Position numbers and translations under genes: made by a program
Assembly (NCBI RefSeq): GCF_027066465.1
Contig: NZ_JAMONU010000064.1
Span: 1 to 13,929 of the forward strand
DNA: 13,929 nucleotides
Reading direction: 5' to 3'
Origin: Thermococcus sp.
Lineage (GTDB): Archaea; Methanobacteriota_B; Thermococci; Thermococcales; Thermococcaceae
The notes under the pieces: generated by a model
Databases searched by the model: none
Seen by the model: the letters and a program-made list of their open reading frames with translations, nothing else
What the model was told of the DNA's origin: nothing
Shown: one piece after another, positions 5,751 to 11,864 of the stretch
Position numbering within the stretch: the stretch's first letter is position 1
Layout of the letters: every line of letters starts with the position of its first letter

Positions 5751-5769
5751 AGAGGTGGTGATGCCGTAA
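5751..5769 (+). other. Ribosome binding site followed by a two-codon ORF
   Basis: AGAGGTGGTG is followed directly by ATG CCG TAA. The ribosome binding site is as good as those of real genes here, but the reading frame stops after two codons. It may be the truncated start of a lost seventh gene of the upstream operon, a minimal ORF with a regulatory role, or chance. Confidence 0.35.
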
Positions 5770-5772
5770 AAA

Positions 5773-5788
5773 TTCTTTCGAAAAAGAA
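5773..5788. promoter_or_regulatory. Inverted repeat just upstream of the mnh promoter
   Basis: TTCTTT (5773-5778) and AAAGAA (5783-5788) are perfect 6-base arms around CGAA, ending exactly where the BRE begins. The position is typical for an archaeal activator site, but the A/T-rich composition makes chance more likely. Confidence 0.3.
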
Positions 5789-5804
5789 CGAAAAACTTTA
5801 AAAA
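5789..5804 (+). promoter_or_regulatory. BRE/TATA promoter of the mnh operon
   Basis: CGAAAAAC (BRE) is followed by TTTAAAAA (TATA box). Transcription is expected from about 5825-5830, with the ribosome binding site GGAGGGTGG at 5843-5851 and the first ATG at 5855. All nine genes downstream overlap or nearly touch, so this is likely the only strong promoter for the cluster. Confidence 0.65.
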
Positions 5805-5822
5805 GGTTCGTTAGACAAACCT
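5804..5822. promoter_or_regulatory. Candidate operator between TATA box and transcription start of mnh
   Basis: AGGTTCGT-TAG-ACAAACCT is an 8-3-8 inverted repeat with seven of eight arm bases paired, lying between the TATA box and the predicted start site. A dimeric repressor bound here would block RNA polymerase. I do not recognise the motif: it is neither the TrmB-type TATCAC/GTGATA site nor a clean SurR GTTnnnAAC site. Confidence 0.45.
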
Positions 5823-5854
5823 AATGGATTTTGGTCTCACGTGGAGGGTGGGCG

Positions 5855-7342
5855 ATGATAGGACTTCTCGCAACCCTTACCTTCACAGTCCCCCTTATCG
5901 CAGGGCTAATCCTCTTCAGGTTCGACGAGAGAAAGGCGGACGTTATAATGCTCTCCTCCCTTCTCGCGGCGCTCGTCTTTCAGCTCGGAGTTGCCGTTCT
6001 GTACGTGACAGAGGGCGAGGGCCTTATTCACATCACTTACCTTAAAAGCCTCCAGTTCGGCGAGGTTTACGGCATTATAATCGACCCCATGAGCGTTCTG
6101 ATAGGCACGGTCGTTGCCGTTGCGGGATTCATTTTCATGTTCTACGGCGTCGAGTACATGAGCGAGAGGAACGTCGGACACCCTGGAGGAAAGGGCAGGG
6201 GACTCTTCTACGCCTGGATGACGCTCTTTGAGGGTGCCACCCTCGGGTTCATATACTCCTCGACCTTTCTCGGCCTGCTCATCTTCTTCGAGCTGATGGG
6301 GCTTGCCTGCTGGGGCGTCGTGAGCTTCTACAACACCAAGGAAGCGAGGAGAGCTGGCTTCAAGGCCTTCATAATCCCGAACGTTGGTGCTATGATAGGC
6401 TTCTACACGGCCATCTACATCGGCCTCACCCAGCTCCACGATTTAAGTTTGTTCTCGCTCTCGAAGGTCTCGCCCGATATAAAGCCCTGGCTGTTCTTAG
6501 CTTTGCTCATAGCGGGCTACACCAAGAGCGCCCAGTTCCCGACCTACTCGTGGATTCCGGACGCGATGGAGGCCCCAACCCCCGCGAGCGCTTTCCTTCA
6601 CGGCGCGGCGATGGTCGAGATGGGCGTTTACCTCGTCGCGAGGGTCATCCAGTTCATCGGTTCCCTTCCAGTCTGGGTCTTCTACTTTATGGCCATCATG
6701 GTCTCCCTCACGCTCCTCATCCCGATACTCAACTATCCTGTCCAGAAAGATGCCAAGAGACTGCTCGCTTACTCGACGGTGGCAGAGGCGGGAATAATGT
6801 TCTCCGGATTGACATACGCCGTCCTCGGCCTCACGGGCAAAGCACCGGGCTTTGACATCGGCCTCAAAGCGGCGATGTTCCAGCTGACAACCCACGCCTT
6901 CGTCAAGGGGCTCGGCTTTCTCACCGCTGGAACCTTCACGTACTCCCTCGGAACCCTCGACCTGAGGGAGGTTCGGGGACTTGGCAGGGTCCTTCCCATA
7001 AACGGACTTGCCTGGGGGATATCCCTGCTTGGACTGGCCGGACTGCCGCCAATGGGCATAGCGTTCAGCAAGGCTGAACTTGTTGCTGACCTCGCCCTAG
7101 TTAGAGCCTCGGCGCTCGCGTGGCTTCCCGTGCTCATGGTCCTGGCTGAATCAACGGTCTTTCTCTGGGTTGGACTCAGGTGGATAACGAGAAACGTCTT
7201 CGGGGAACCAAACGCCGAAAAAGTTCGCACCCATCCAGTAATAACGGCCTCACTTCTCATCCTGATGGTTCTTATCTTTGTTTCGGCATATCTAGCGTAT
7301 CCGCTCGTTGAGGAGATAACCTTCTACGGGGTGGTTCCGTGA
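5855..7342 (+). CDS. Mnh/Mrp antiporter subunit, NuoL/MrpA N-terminal-like proton/cation channel protein
   Basis: A 495-residue protein with about fourteen membrane helices, of the proton-translocating NuoL/M/N and MrpA/D family. Key residues of the ion path are present: Glu146 in helix 5 (FFELMGLACW), Lys224 in helix 7 (GYTKSAQFPTYSWIPDAMEAP), His249 in the broken-helix HGAAM motif, Lys351 (THAFVKGLGFL) and Lys406 in helix 12 (FSKAELV). In bacteria the MrpA protein carries this domain fused to the DUF4040 and MrpB-like pieces, which are separate genes here (9961 and 10215). It could equally be called a MrpD paralogue. I chose the ATG at 5855 for its ribosome binding site GGAGGGTGG. It is the first gene of the operon and overlaps the next by one to three bases. 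Confidence 0.87.
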   Translation: MIGLLATLTFTVPLIAGLILFRFDERKADVIMLSSLLAALVFQLGVAVLYVTEGEGLIHITYLKSLQFGEVYGIIIDPMSVLIGTVVAVAGFIFMFYGVEYMSERNVGHPGGKGRGLFYAWMTLFEGATLGFIYSSTFLGLLIFFELMGLACWGVVSFYNTKEARRAGFKAFIIPNVGAMIGFYTAIYIGLTQLHDLSLFSLSKVSPDIKPWLFLALLIAGYTKSAQFPTYSWIPDAMEAPTPASAFLHGAAMVEMGVYLVARVIQFIGSLPVWVFYFMAIMVSLTLLIPILNYPVQKDAKRLLAYSTVAEAGIMFSGLTYAVLGLTGKAPGFDIGLKAAMFQLTTHAFVKGLGFLTAGTFTYSLGTLDLREVRGLGRVLPINGLAWGISLLGLAGLPPMGIAFSKAELVADLALVRASALAWLPVLMVLAESTVFLWVGLRWITRNVFGEPNAEKVRTHPVITASLLILMVLIFVSAYLAYPLVEEITFYGVVP

Positions 7343-9228
7343 TGGTCTGCGCGACAGAACTTGCCCTCGGACTGCTCCTCATAGGGGGAATCGTCGGACT
7401 TTTTACTGGCAGGAGGGTATCATACCTGTTCACGTTCCTTGCGTCACTCGTTGTGTTCGCAGTGTCCTTTAAAGGATTGGAAGGATTTTCGGGGGAAATC
7501 CTGCCATTCCTGCCGACGAGCATCAGGGTGGACCCGCTCTCGGCCCTTTTTCTTCTCGTTTTTGCCTTTGTAACCCTTGCCCTTTCCCTCTACCTGCCCT
7601 TCTACGAGATTAAGGGGAGCTCCAGATACCTTACAATGGCGACCAACATGGCACTCCTCTCCGGACTGCTGTTCCTCGTTACCGACAACGTCGAAAGGCT
7701 AACCCTCGCGTATGAGCTTTTTGCGGTCTTTACGGCCGTTATGATTCTAACATCCGGAACTAGGGGGTCAAAGAGGTCGGCAGTGCAGTATCTCGTCCTG
7801 ACCCAAATCTTCGGCATCGTTCCCCTCCTCACCGTAATGGGCGTAGCTTACGGTGCCGTTGGAGATATGCACCACCTAACGTTTGGAGGCCTCCGCGAGA
7901 ACCTAGGAGGGCTCCCCGCCAACCAGACCCTTCTGATGGCGCTCCTACTTTCCGCTTCCCTTGTCAGAAGCGGGGCATTCCCCCTTCACGTCTGGGTTCC
8001 AAGAGCGTACCGCTCACTTCCAAGCCCCTTCATCCCGGTCTTCCTGCTGGGGGAGGCCCTTGGCCTTTACCTTATAATGAGGTTTTACCTCTTTGTATTT
8101 CCGGCAAACGGCACCTTTGGCTACATCCTCGCCTTCATAGGAACGATAACGGCCTTTGCGACCCTCTACTCCTTCAAGGAAATCAGGCTCAAGCGCAAAT
8201 TTGCATACCACAGCGTTATGGATGTCGGAATAGCGTACTTCGCGCTTGGAAGTGCCATCGTCCTGAAGGGGAGCATCCTCGGTAGCGTTGCCCTAATAGG
8301 TGCGATTCTCCACATACTTTATCAGGTTCTTTACAAGAGTGCGACGTTCTTCGGCCTCGGCGCGATAGAGCACTACGGCGAGGAACCCAACATCTGCTCC
8401 CTGAGAAAGCTCCTCCGCGGCCACGTCATCGCCCTTCTCATCACCCTCTCGGTTTTTTCAATGGCGGCCGTTCCCCCTCTCTCGGCATTCGTTAGCAAGT
8501 GGCTGATATACACATCCGCATTGGGAAGCGCAAACGTTCTGCTGTGGCTGATGGTTCTAACAATAACCTTCCTCGGAATGTTTCCGCTGGCCTCGATAAT
8601 TCAGGTCAGGAGAATAAACAGGCTCCTGTGCAAGAGGGAGGTCGAGAGGGAGGACATACCCCTCCCAATAAGGACGGTTACGGGTTTTGTAGCGCTCACC
8701 AGCGTCATAGTGTCGGTGTTCCCGTTTGTGCTACTCCCCTGGTTCACGGGGTCGCTTGAAGAGCTAAGCGTCCCCCTCCCCGAAAACCCGGTCCAGCTGT
8801 TTCTTGCACATCCCGGCGCCCTCCTAGCCCTCACACTCCTCATGCTCACGACGTTTGCCGGCTGGAGGGTTGGAAGAATACCGACCGACGAGGTCAGTGA
8901 AATCCTGCTGATATTCTACAACGTTGGCGACATACTTCGGTATACCGCAGACTATTTCACGTCAACAGCCAAGAACTTTTACCTCCAGCGCGTGCTCCCG
9001 CTCGTGAAGGTTATCCCGAAGCACGAGGTGCCGCTCATCAGGGACTACGACGATGCGCTCGACTACCCGGTGAGGCACCTCGACGAGGCTATGTTCATGC
9101 CCCTGATAAGGGCCGTTGAAAGGCTCGCCCGCTGGGGCAAGGCGAGGAACCTCGATATGAACGCTCTCATAAGCGGCTTCGCCATTGTGATGGCGATTTT
9201 GATAGTTCTCCTGGGGGTGTTCGCATGA
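7342..9228 (+). CDS. Divergent HyfB/NuoL-like antiporter subunit
   Basis: A 628-residue membrane protein of the proton-translocating subunit family, closest in look to the hydrogenase-4 HyfB/HycC group. Glu125 in helix 5 (LAYELFAVF), Lys332 (LYKSATFFG) and Lys386 in helix 12 (AFVSKWLIY) are kept. At the helix-7 position where the family has an essential Lys, the sequence reads SLVRSGAFPLHVWVPRAY, placing Arg209 there. The usual HAPAM-type motif after it is replaced by SLPSPFIPVFLLGEA. Beyond residue 510 is a long, partly charged C-terminal region (about 115 residues) ending in another helix (608-628), comparable to the lateral extension of NuoL-type proteins. ATG 7342 is preferred over the GTG at 7339. 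Its stop codon overlaps the mnhF start (ATGA). Base composition is somewhat more T-rich than in the neighbours. Confidence 0.82.
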   Translation: MVCATELALGLLLIGGIVGLFTGRRVSYLFTFLASLVVFAVSFKGLEGFSGEILPFLPTSIRVDPLSALFLLVFAFVTLALSLYLPFYEIKGSSRYLTMATNMALLSGLLFLVTDNVERLTLAYELFAVFTAVMILTSGTRGSKRSAVQYLVLTQIFGIVPLLTVMGVAYGAVGDMHHLTFGGLRENLGGLPANQTLLMALLLSASLVRSGAFPLHVWVPRAYRSLPSPFIPVFLLGEALGLYLIMRFYLFVFPANGTFGYILAFIGTITAFATLYSFKEIRLKRKFAYHSVMDVGIAYFALGSAIVLKGSILGSVALIGAILHILYQVLYKSATFFGLGAIEHYGEEPNICSLRKLLRGHVIALLITLSVFSMAAVPPLSAFVSKWLIYTSALGSANVLLWLMVLTITFLGMFPLASIIQVRRINRLLCKREVEREDIPLPIRTVTGFVALTSVIVSVFPFVLLPWFTGSLEELSVPLPENPVQLFLAHPGALLALTLLMLTTFAGWRVGRIPTDEVSEILLIFYNVGDILRYTADYFTSTAKNFYLQRVLPLVKVIPKHEVPLIRDYDDALDYPVRHLDEAMFMPLIRAVERLARWGKARNLDMNALISGFAIVMAILIVLLGVFA

Positions 9229-9509
9229 ACGTTGAGGTCGTCTTCAACGAGGTTCTCTACTTTGCGGCCGTCATATACACCTTCGCCTTTGTGCTCTACG
9301 GGATTCGAGCCATCAAAGGCCCGACGACGGCCGACATAATCCTCGCAGTTGACTGCCTGTCCTTCGACATGGCGGCGTTCATGGTAATATTGGGAATCTA
9401 CTTCAAGTCCATCATGCTCGCGAGCGGTGCGATAATCCTGGCCCTGTGGGCCTTCATGCTGGACATCTACTACACCAAGTACGTCCTCTACGGGGAGGTG
9501 GAGGTATGA
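9225..9509 (+). CDS. mnhF: Mnh/Mrp antiporter subunit F
   Basis: A 94-residue, three-helix protein. RAIKGPTTADIILAVDCL (residues 28-45) matches the MrpF signature R.i.GPt..DRi.AlD, with Asp37 and Asp43 kept but the usual Arg after Asp37 replaced by Ile. It is a small structural subunit of the multi-subunit Na+(K+)/H+ antiporter. The ATG overlaps the previous stop codon (ATGA), and the gene itself overlaps mnhG by four bases, so it is translationally coupled on both sides. Confidence 0.88.
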   Translation: MNVEVVFNEVLYFAAVIYTFAFVLYGIRAIKGPTTADIILAVDCLSFDMAAFMVILGIYFKSIMLASGAIILALWAFMLDIYYTKYVLYGEVEV

Positions 9510-9964
9510 TTATCGAGGACATAATATTCACCATCGGCTCGGTCGCGATACTCCTTGGGGCGGTCTACGACCTCATAGCGGCGATAGGTCTGCTGAGGTT
9601 CGGCGACTTCTACATGAGGACTCACGCTGCCACCATTGGAACCGTTGGGGGGGCTGTTCTGCCGGTCTTTGGAGCGGGCCTCGTCGCGCTCGTCTACCAT
9701 CCCCTCGGCGCCCAGAGGTTCTTCATGGCGGGCATAGCGTTCACCGTTGGCGTTCTAATCCTCCTGATAGCACCGACCGGAACGCACTCAATAGTTTCCG
9801 CCGTTTACTTTGGAAGGATAGGAAAGAAGCCCAGGCTTGTTGTTGACCAGCTCGAGGAGGACCTGCCGAAGAGGAAGGATGTTGTTGAACTTGTCCGGGA
9901 GCATGAGGGACTGCCCAGTGAAGGGGAGGAGCGGGAGTTCGTTTTCAGGAGGATGGTGAGATGA
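9506..9964 (+). CDS. mnhG: Mnh/Mrp antiporter subunit G with charged C-terminal tail
   Basis: A 152-residue protein. Residues 20-45 contain VYDLIAAIGLLRFGDFYMRT and then HAAT, the MrpG hallmark (GllRfpDfYtRlHAat), with three membrane helices in the first 104 residues. Residues 105-152 form a hydrophilic tail rich in Glu, Lys and Arg with no membrane helix, which makes the protein longer than the typical MrpG. The tail would lie on one face of the membrane and may contact another subunit; that is inference. The ATG at 9506 follows GGGGAGGTGG (9492-9501) and overlaps the mnhF stop codon. An upstream in-frame ATG at 9446 would lie inside mnhF and lacks support. Confidence 0.88.
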   Translation: MIIEDIIFTIGSVAILLGAVYDLIAAIGLLRFGDFYMRTHAATIGTVGGAVLPVFGAGLVALVYHPLGAQRFFMAGIAFTVGVLILLIAPTGTHSIVSAVYFGRIGKKPRLVVDQLEEDLPKRKDVVELVREHEGLPSEGEEREFVFRRMVR

Positions 9965-10218
9965 TTGGAATACACCTAGCGATACTCGCGATAGTCGTTT
10001 CATTCGGCTTCGTCTTCAGCTATCTTGCCATGAAGGAGCACGACCTGCTCAAGGCCCTCGCTTTGAGCTCCGTCCAGTCAACGTTCTTCGCCCTCGGTTT
10101 CTACATCTTGGCAGCCCCGGACATAGTCCTTGCCTACCTCGCCATAGCAGTGGGAGCCTACACCGCCCTCGTAATCCTCGCCATAAGCAAAACGGAGCGC
10201 TACGAGGTGGGAGAATGA
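9961..10218 (+). CDS. DUF4040 subunit (MrpA C-terminal / MbhD-like)
   Basis: An 85-residue, three-helix protein. AAPDIVLAYLAIAVGAYTAL (residues 51-70) matches the DUF4040 core, which in bacteria is part of the large MrpA protein and in archaeal Mbh hydrogenases is the separate MbhD; it is related to NuoJ. In many family members an acidic or polar residue follows the PD-hydrophobic pair within this helix, while here the helix reads IVLAYLAIAV, so an ionisable group at that point is not evident. The ATG follows AGGAGG (9948-9953), overlaps the mnhG stop codon, and the gene overlaps the next by four bases. Confidence 0.8.
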   Translation: MIGIHLAILAIVVSFGFVFSYLAMKEHDLLKALALSSVQSTFFALGFYILAAPDIVLAYLAIAVGAYTALVILAISKTERYEVGE

Positions 10219-10982
10219 AGAGGGACGTTATCGTTGCTGTTTCCTTCCTCCTCGCGTTCCTTTTCATCGCATACGCCGTGGTTTACATAAACGTTCTCGG
10301 ACTCGGAGGGGCCGAGCTGAGGCCTCTGGGCGAGTTCTACCTGGGCCACGCCTTCGCCCACGAGGGTCTCACGAGCCACAGCCCTGAAGTCGTTACTGCC
10401 ATAGTCTGGAACTACCGCGGCTTCGATACGCTCTTCGAGACCTTCGTCTTTTTCCTCGCCATAATGGGAGCGTTCAGCGTTTTGAGACTAACGAGGGAGC
10501 AGGAATCCATCGTTAGGGAGCTTGAGGCGAAGGAGCCGCACAGGCAGATGGACCTCATAACCCGCGCAACCACGAAGCTCGTAGTTGTGATGATAGTCGC
10601 AATCTCAGCCTCGATAGCGCTCCACGGCCACTTAACTCCGGGAGGCGGCTTTCAGGCGGGTTCAGCCATGGCCGTTGCCTTGCTCCTGCTCTTCGCGGTG
10701 TTCTCGAAGTTCACCCTTGAGAGAAAGGGCCTCAACCTGAGGCACACGATTTCTGCCTACGCCCTCGGCTTAGCTTTAATCCTCGCCACTGTTCTCGCTC
10801 CGGTTTTCCTATACGGCGGTAAGGTGCTCGAGATAAACCTCCTGCCCGGAGAAACCGGCCTCTTCAACCTCGACGTCGGCGAATACACCGCCGTAACCTT
10901 CGGCTTCCTGACGGTGTTCCTCGTGCTCGGCGTCTCGGAGTGGATATTCAAGACAGTCCTCAGGGGTGAGGTCGATGATTAG
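10215..10982 (+). CDS. mnhB: Fused MrpA C-terminal (MbhE-like) and MnhB subunit
   Basis: A 255-residue protein with two recognisable parts. Residues 1-92 hold two helices and NYRGFDTLFETFVFFLAIMG (66-85), the MbhE/MrpA C-terminal signature. After a charged linker (93-112), residues 113-250 are the MnhB/MrpB domain with HGHLTPGGGFQAG (137-149) and four helices. In Thermococcales Mbh hydrogenases the equivalent pieces (MbhE and MbhF) are separate proteins, and in bacteria the first part belongs to MrpA. Here they form one chain that appears intact, with no frameshift sign. The ATG is preceded by GAGGTGGG (10204-10211). Its role is the NuoJ-like central section of the antiporter. Confidence 0.87.
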   Translation: MKRDVIVAVSFLLAFLFIAYAVVYINVLGLGGAELRPLGEFYLGHAFAHEGLTSHSPEVVTAIVWNYRGFDTLFETFVFFLAIMGAFSVLRLTREQESIVRELEAKEPHRQMDLITRATTKLVVVMIVAISASIALHGHLTPGGGFQAGSAMAVALLLLFAVFSKFTLERKGLNLRHTISAYALGLALILATVLAPVFLYGGKVLEINLLPGETGLFNLDVGEYTAVTFGFLTVFLVLGVSEWIFKTVLRGEVDD

Positions 10983-11361
10983 CTTCCTCCTCGCATACAT
11001 CACGCTGACGCTCTTCGGCATGATACTCCTCGGAATCTACGGAGTTGCCACGCGCTCCAACCTGATTAAGAAAATCATAATGCTCAACGTCATGGGAGAT
11101 GCCATAAACATGCTTTTCATCCTAATCGGCTACCGCCTTGTCTTCCCGGTCTTCCCGCCGATTTACGAGAAGCACATAACCTTTGAGGAGTTCCTGAGCA
11201 GGGCCGTTGACCCGGTTCCGCAAGCTTTGGTTCTCACCGCCATAGTCATCGGAATGGCCATGAACATACTGCTGGCTACCTATGCGATACAGTTCTACCG
11301 CCTCCACGGGACGGTTGATGCAAGGGACATGGCCGAGATAATGGGGGGTGAGGGCGAATGA
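10975..11361 (+). CDS. mnhC: Mnh/Mrp antiporter subunit C (NuoK-like)
   Basis: A 128-residue, three-helix protein homologous to NuoK/MrpC. VDPVPQALVLTAIVIGMAMN (residues 78-97) is the family hallmark (DPlpQALvLTaIVIg), and the first helix GMILLGIYGVATRSNLIKKII is also typical. Residues 58-77 form a loop longer and more charged than in many MrpC proteins. The ATG at 10975 lies inside the end of the previous gene, overlaps it by eight bases and has GGGGTGAGG just upstream. An upstream in-frame start near 10966 is possible but lacks a ribosome binding site. Confidence 0.9.
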   Translation: MISFLLAYITLTLFGMILLGIYGVATRSNLIKKIIMLNVMGDAINMLFILIGYRLVFPVFPPIYEKHITFEEFLSRAVDPVPQALVLTAIVIGMAMNILLATYAIQFYRLHGTVDARDMAEIMGGEGE

Positions 11362-11855
11362 GGCTCAGGTTTTCACCGGCGACGTTTTTCATAGTGCTGG
11401 CAACGTACCTGTTCTACACGGGTTCGGCCACAGAGTACGACATAGTTACGGGCTCGATAGTCGCGCTCATAGTTTCCTTCATCGTCGGCCACTGGCTGGT
11501 GGAGAACGAGCTCAAGTTCTTCTCGCCGAAGAGGTGGTTCTATGCCATCGTCTACGCCCTCCGCTACTTTCTCATCGAGGAAACCAAGACGCACATCGAC
11601 GTGGCAAAGAGGGTCTTCACGCTCAAGGCCAACCCCGGCATAGTGAGGATTCCGCTGGAAGTTGAGAGCGACTACGGAAAGGTTCTCGTTGCAAACTCGA
11701 TAACCAACACGCCCGGAACTGTTGTGGTGGACATAAGCGACGACGGAAAGTGGCTCTACGTTCACTGGATTGACGTTTCCACGCTCGATGAGAAGGAAGT
11801 GAAGGGGAGCATAGTTGCCTACTTCGAGGACTACGCGAGGAAAATCTTCGACTGA
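11358..11855 (+). CDS. mnhE: Mnh/Mrp antiporter subunit E
   Basis: A 165-residue protein. Two N-terminal helices (about 9-25 and 30-50) and a third (60-75) precede a soluble domain with VFTLKANPGIVRIPLEVESD and LVANSITNTPGTVVVDIS, the conserved MrpE block (laNsiTltPGTv.vdi). WLYVHWIDV (131-139) is also typical. It is a peripheral structural subunit of the antiporter (MbhA in the hydrogenase complex). The ATG overlaps the mnhC stop codon (ATGA) and is preceded by GGGGTGAGG. Confidence 0.92.
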   Translation: MRLRFSPATFFIVLATYLFYTGSATEYDIVTGSIVALIVSFIVGHWLVENELKFFSPKRWFYAIVYALRYFLIEETKTHIDVAKRVFTLKANPGIVRIPLEVESDYGKVLVANSITNTPGTVVVDISDDGKWLYVHWIDVSTLDEKEVKGSIVAYFEDYARKIFD

Positions 11856-11864
11856 GGTGATGGC

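Noticed and set aside
5808..5820. SurR-like site (GTT...AAC) at the mnh promoter
   Set aside because: The spacing between GTT and AAC does not fit the three-base gap of the SurR consensus, so the repeat is reported as an unassigned operator.
7342..9228. Possible horizontally acquired gene because of a slightly T-richer sequence
   Set aside because: The difference is mild, the gene is tightly overlapped on both sides, and hydrophobic proteins naturally enrich T at second codon positions.
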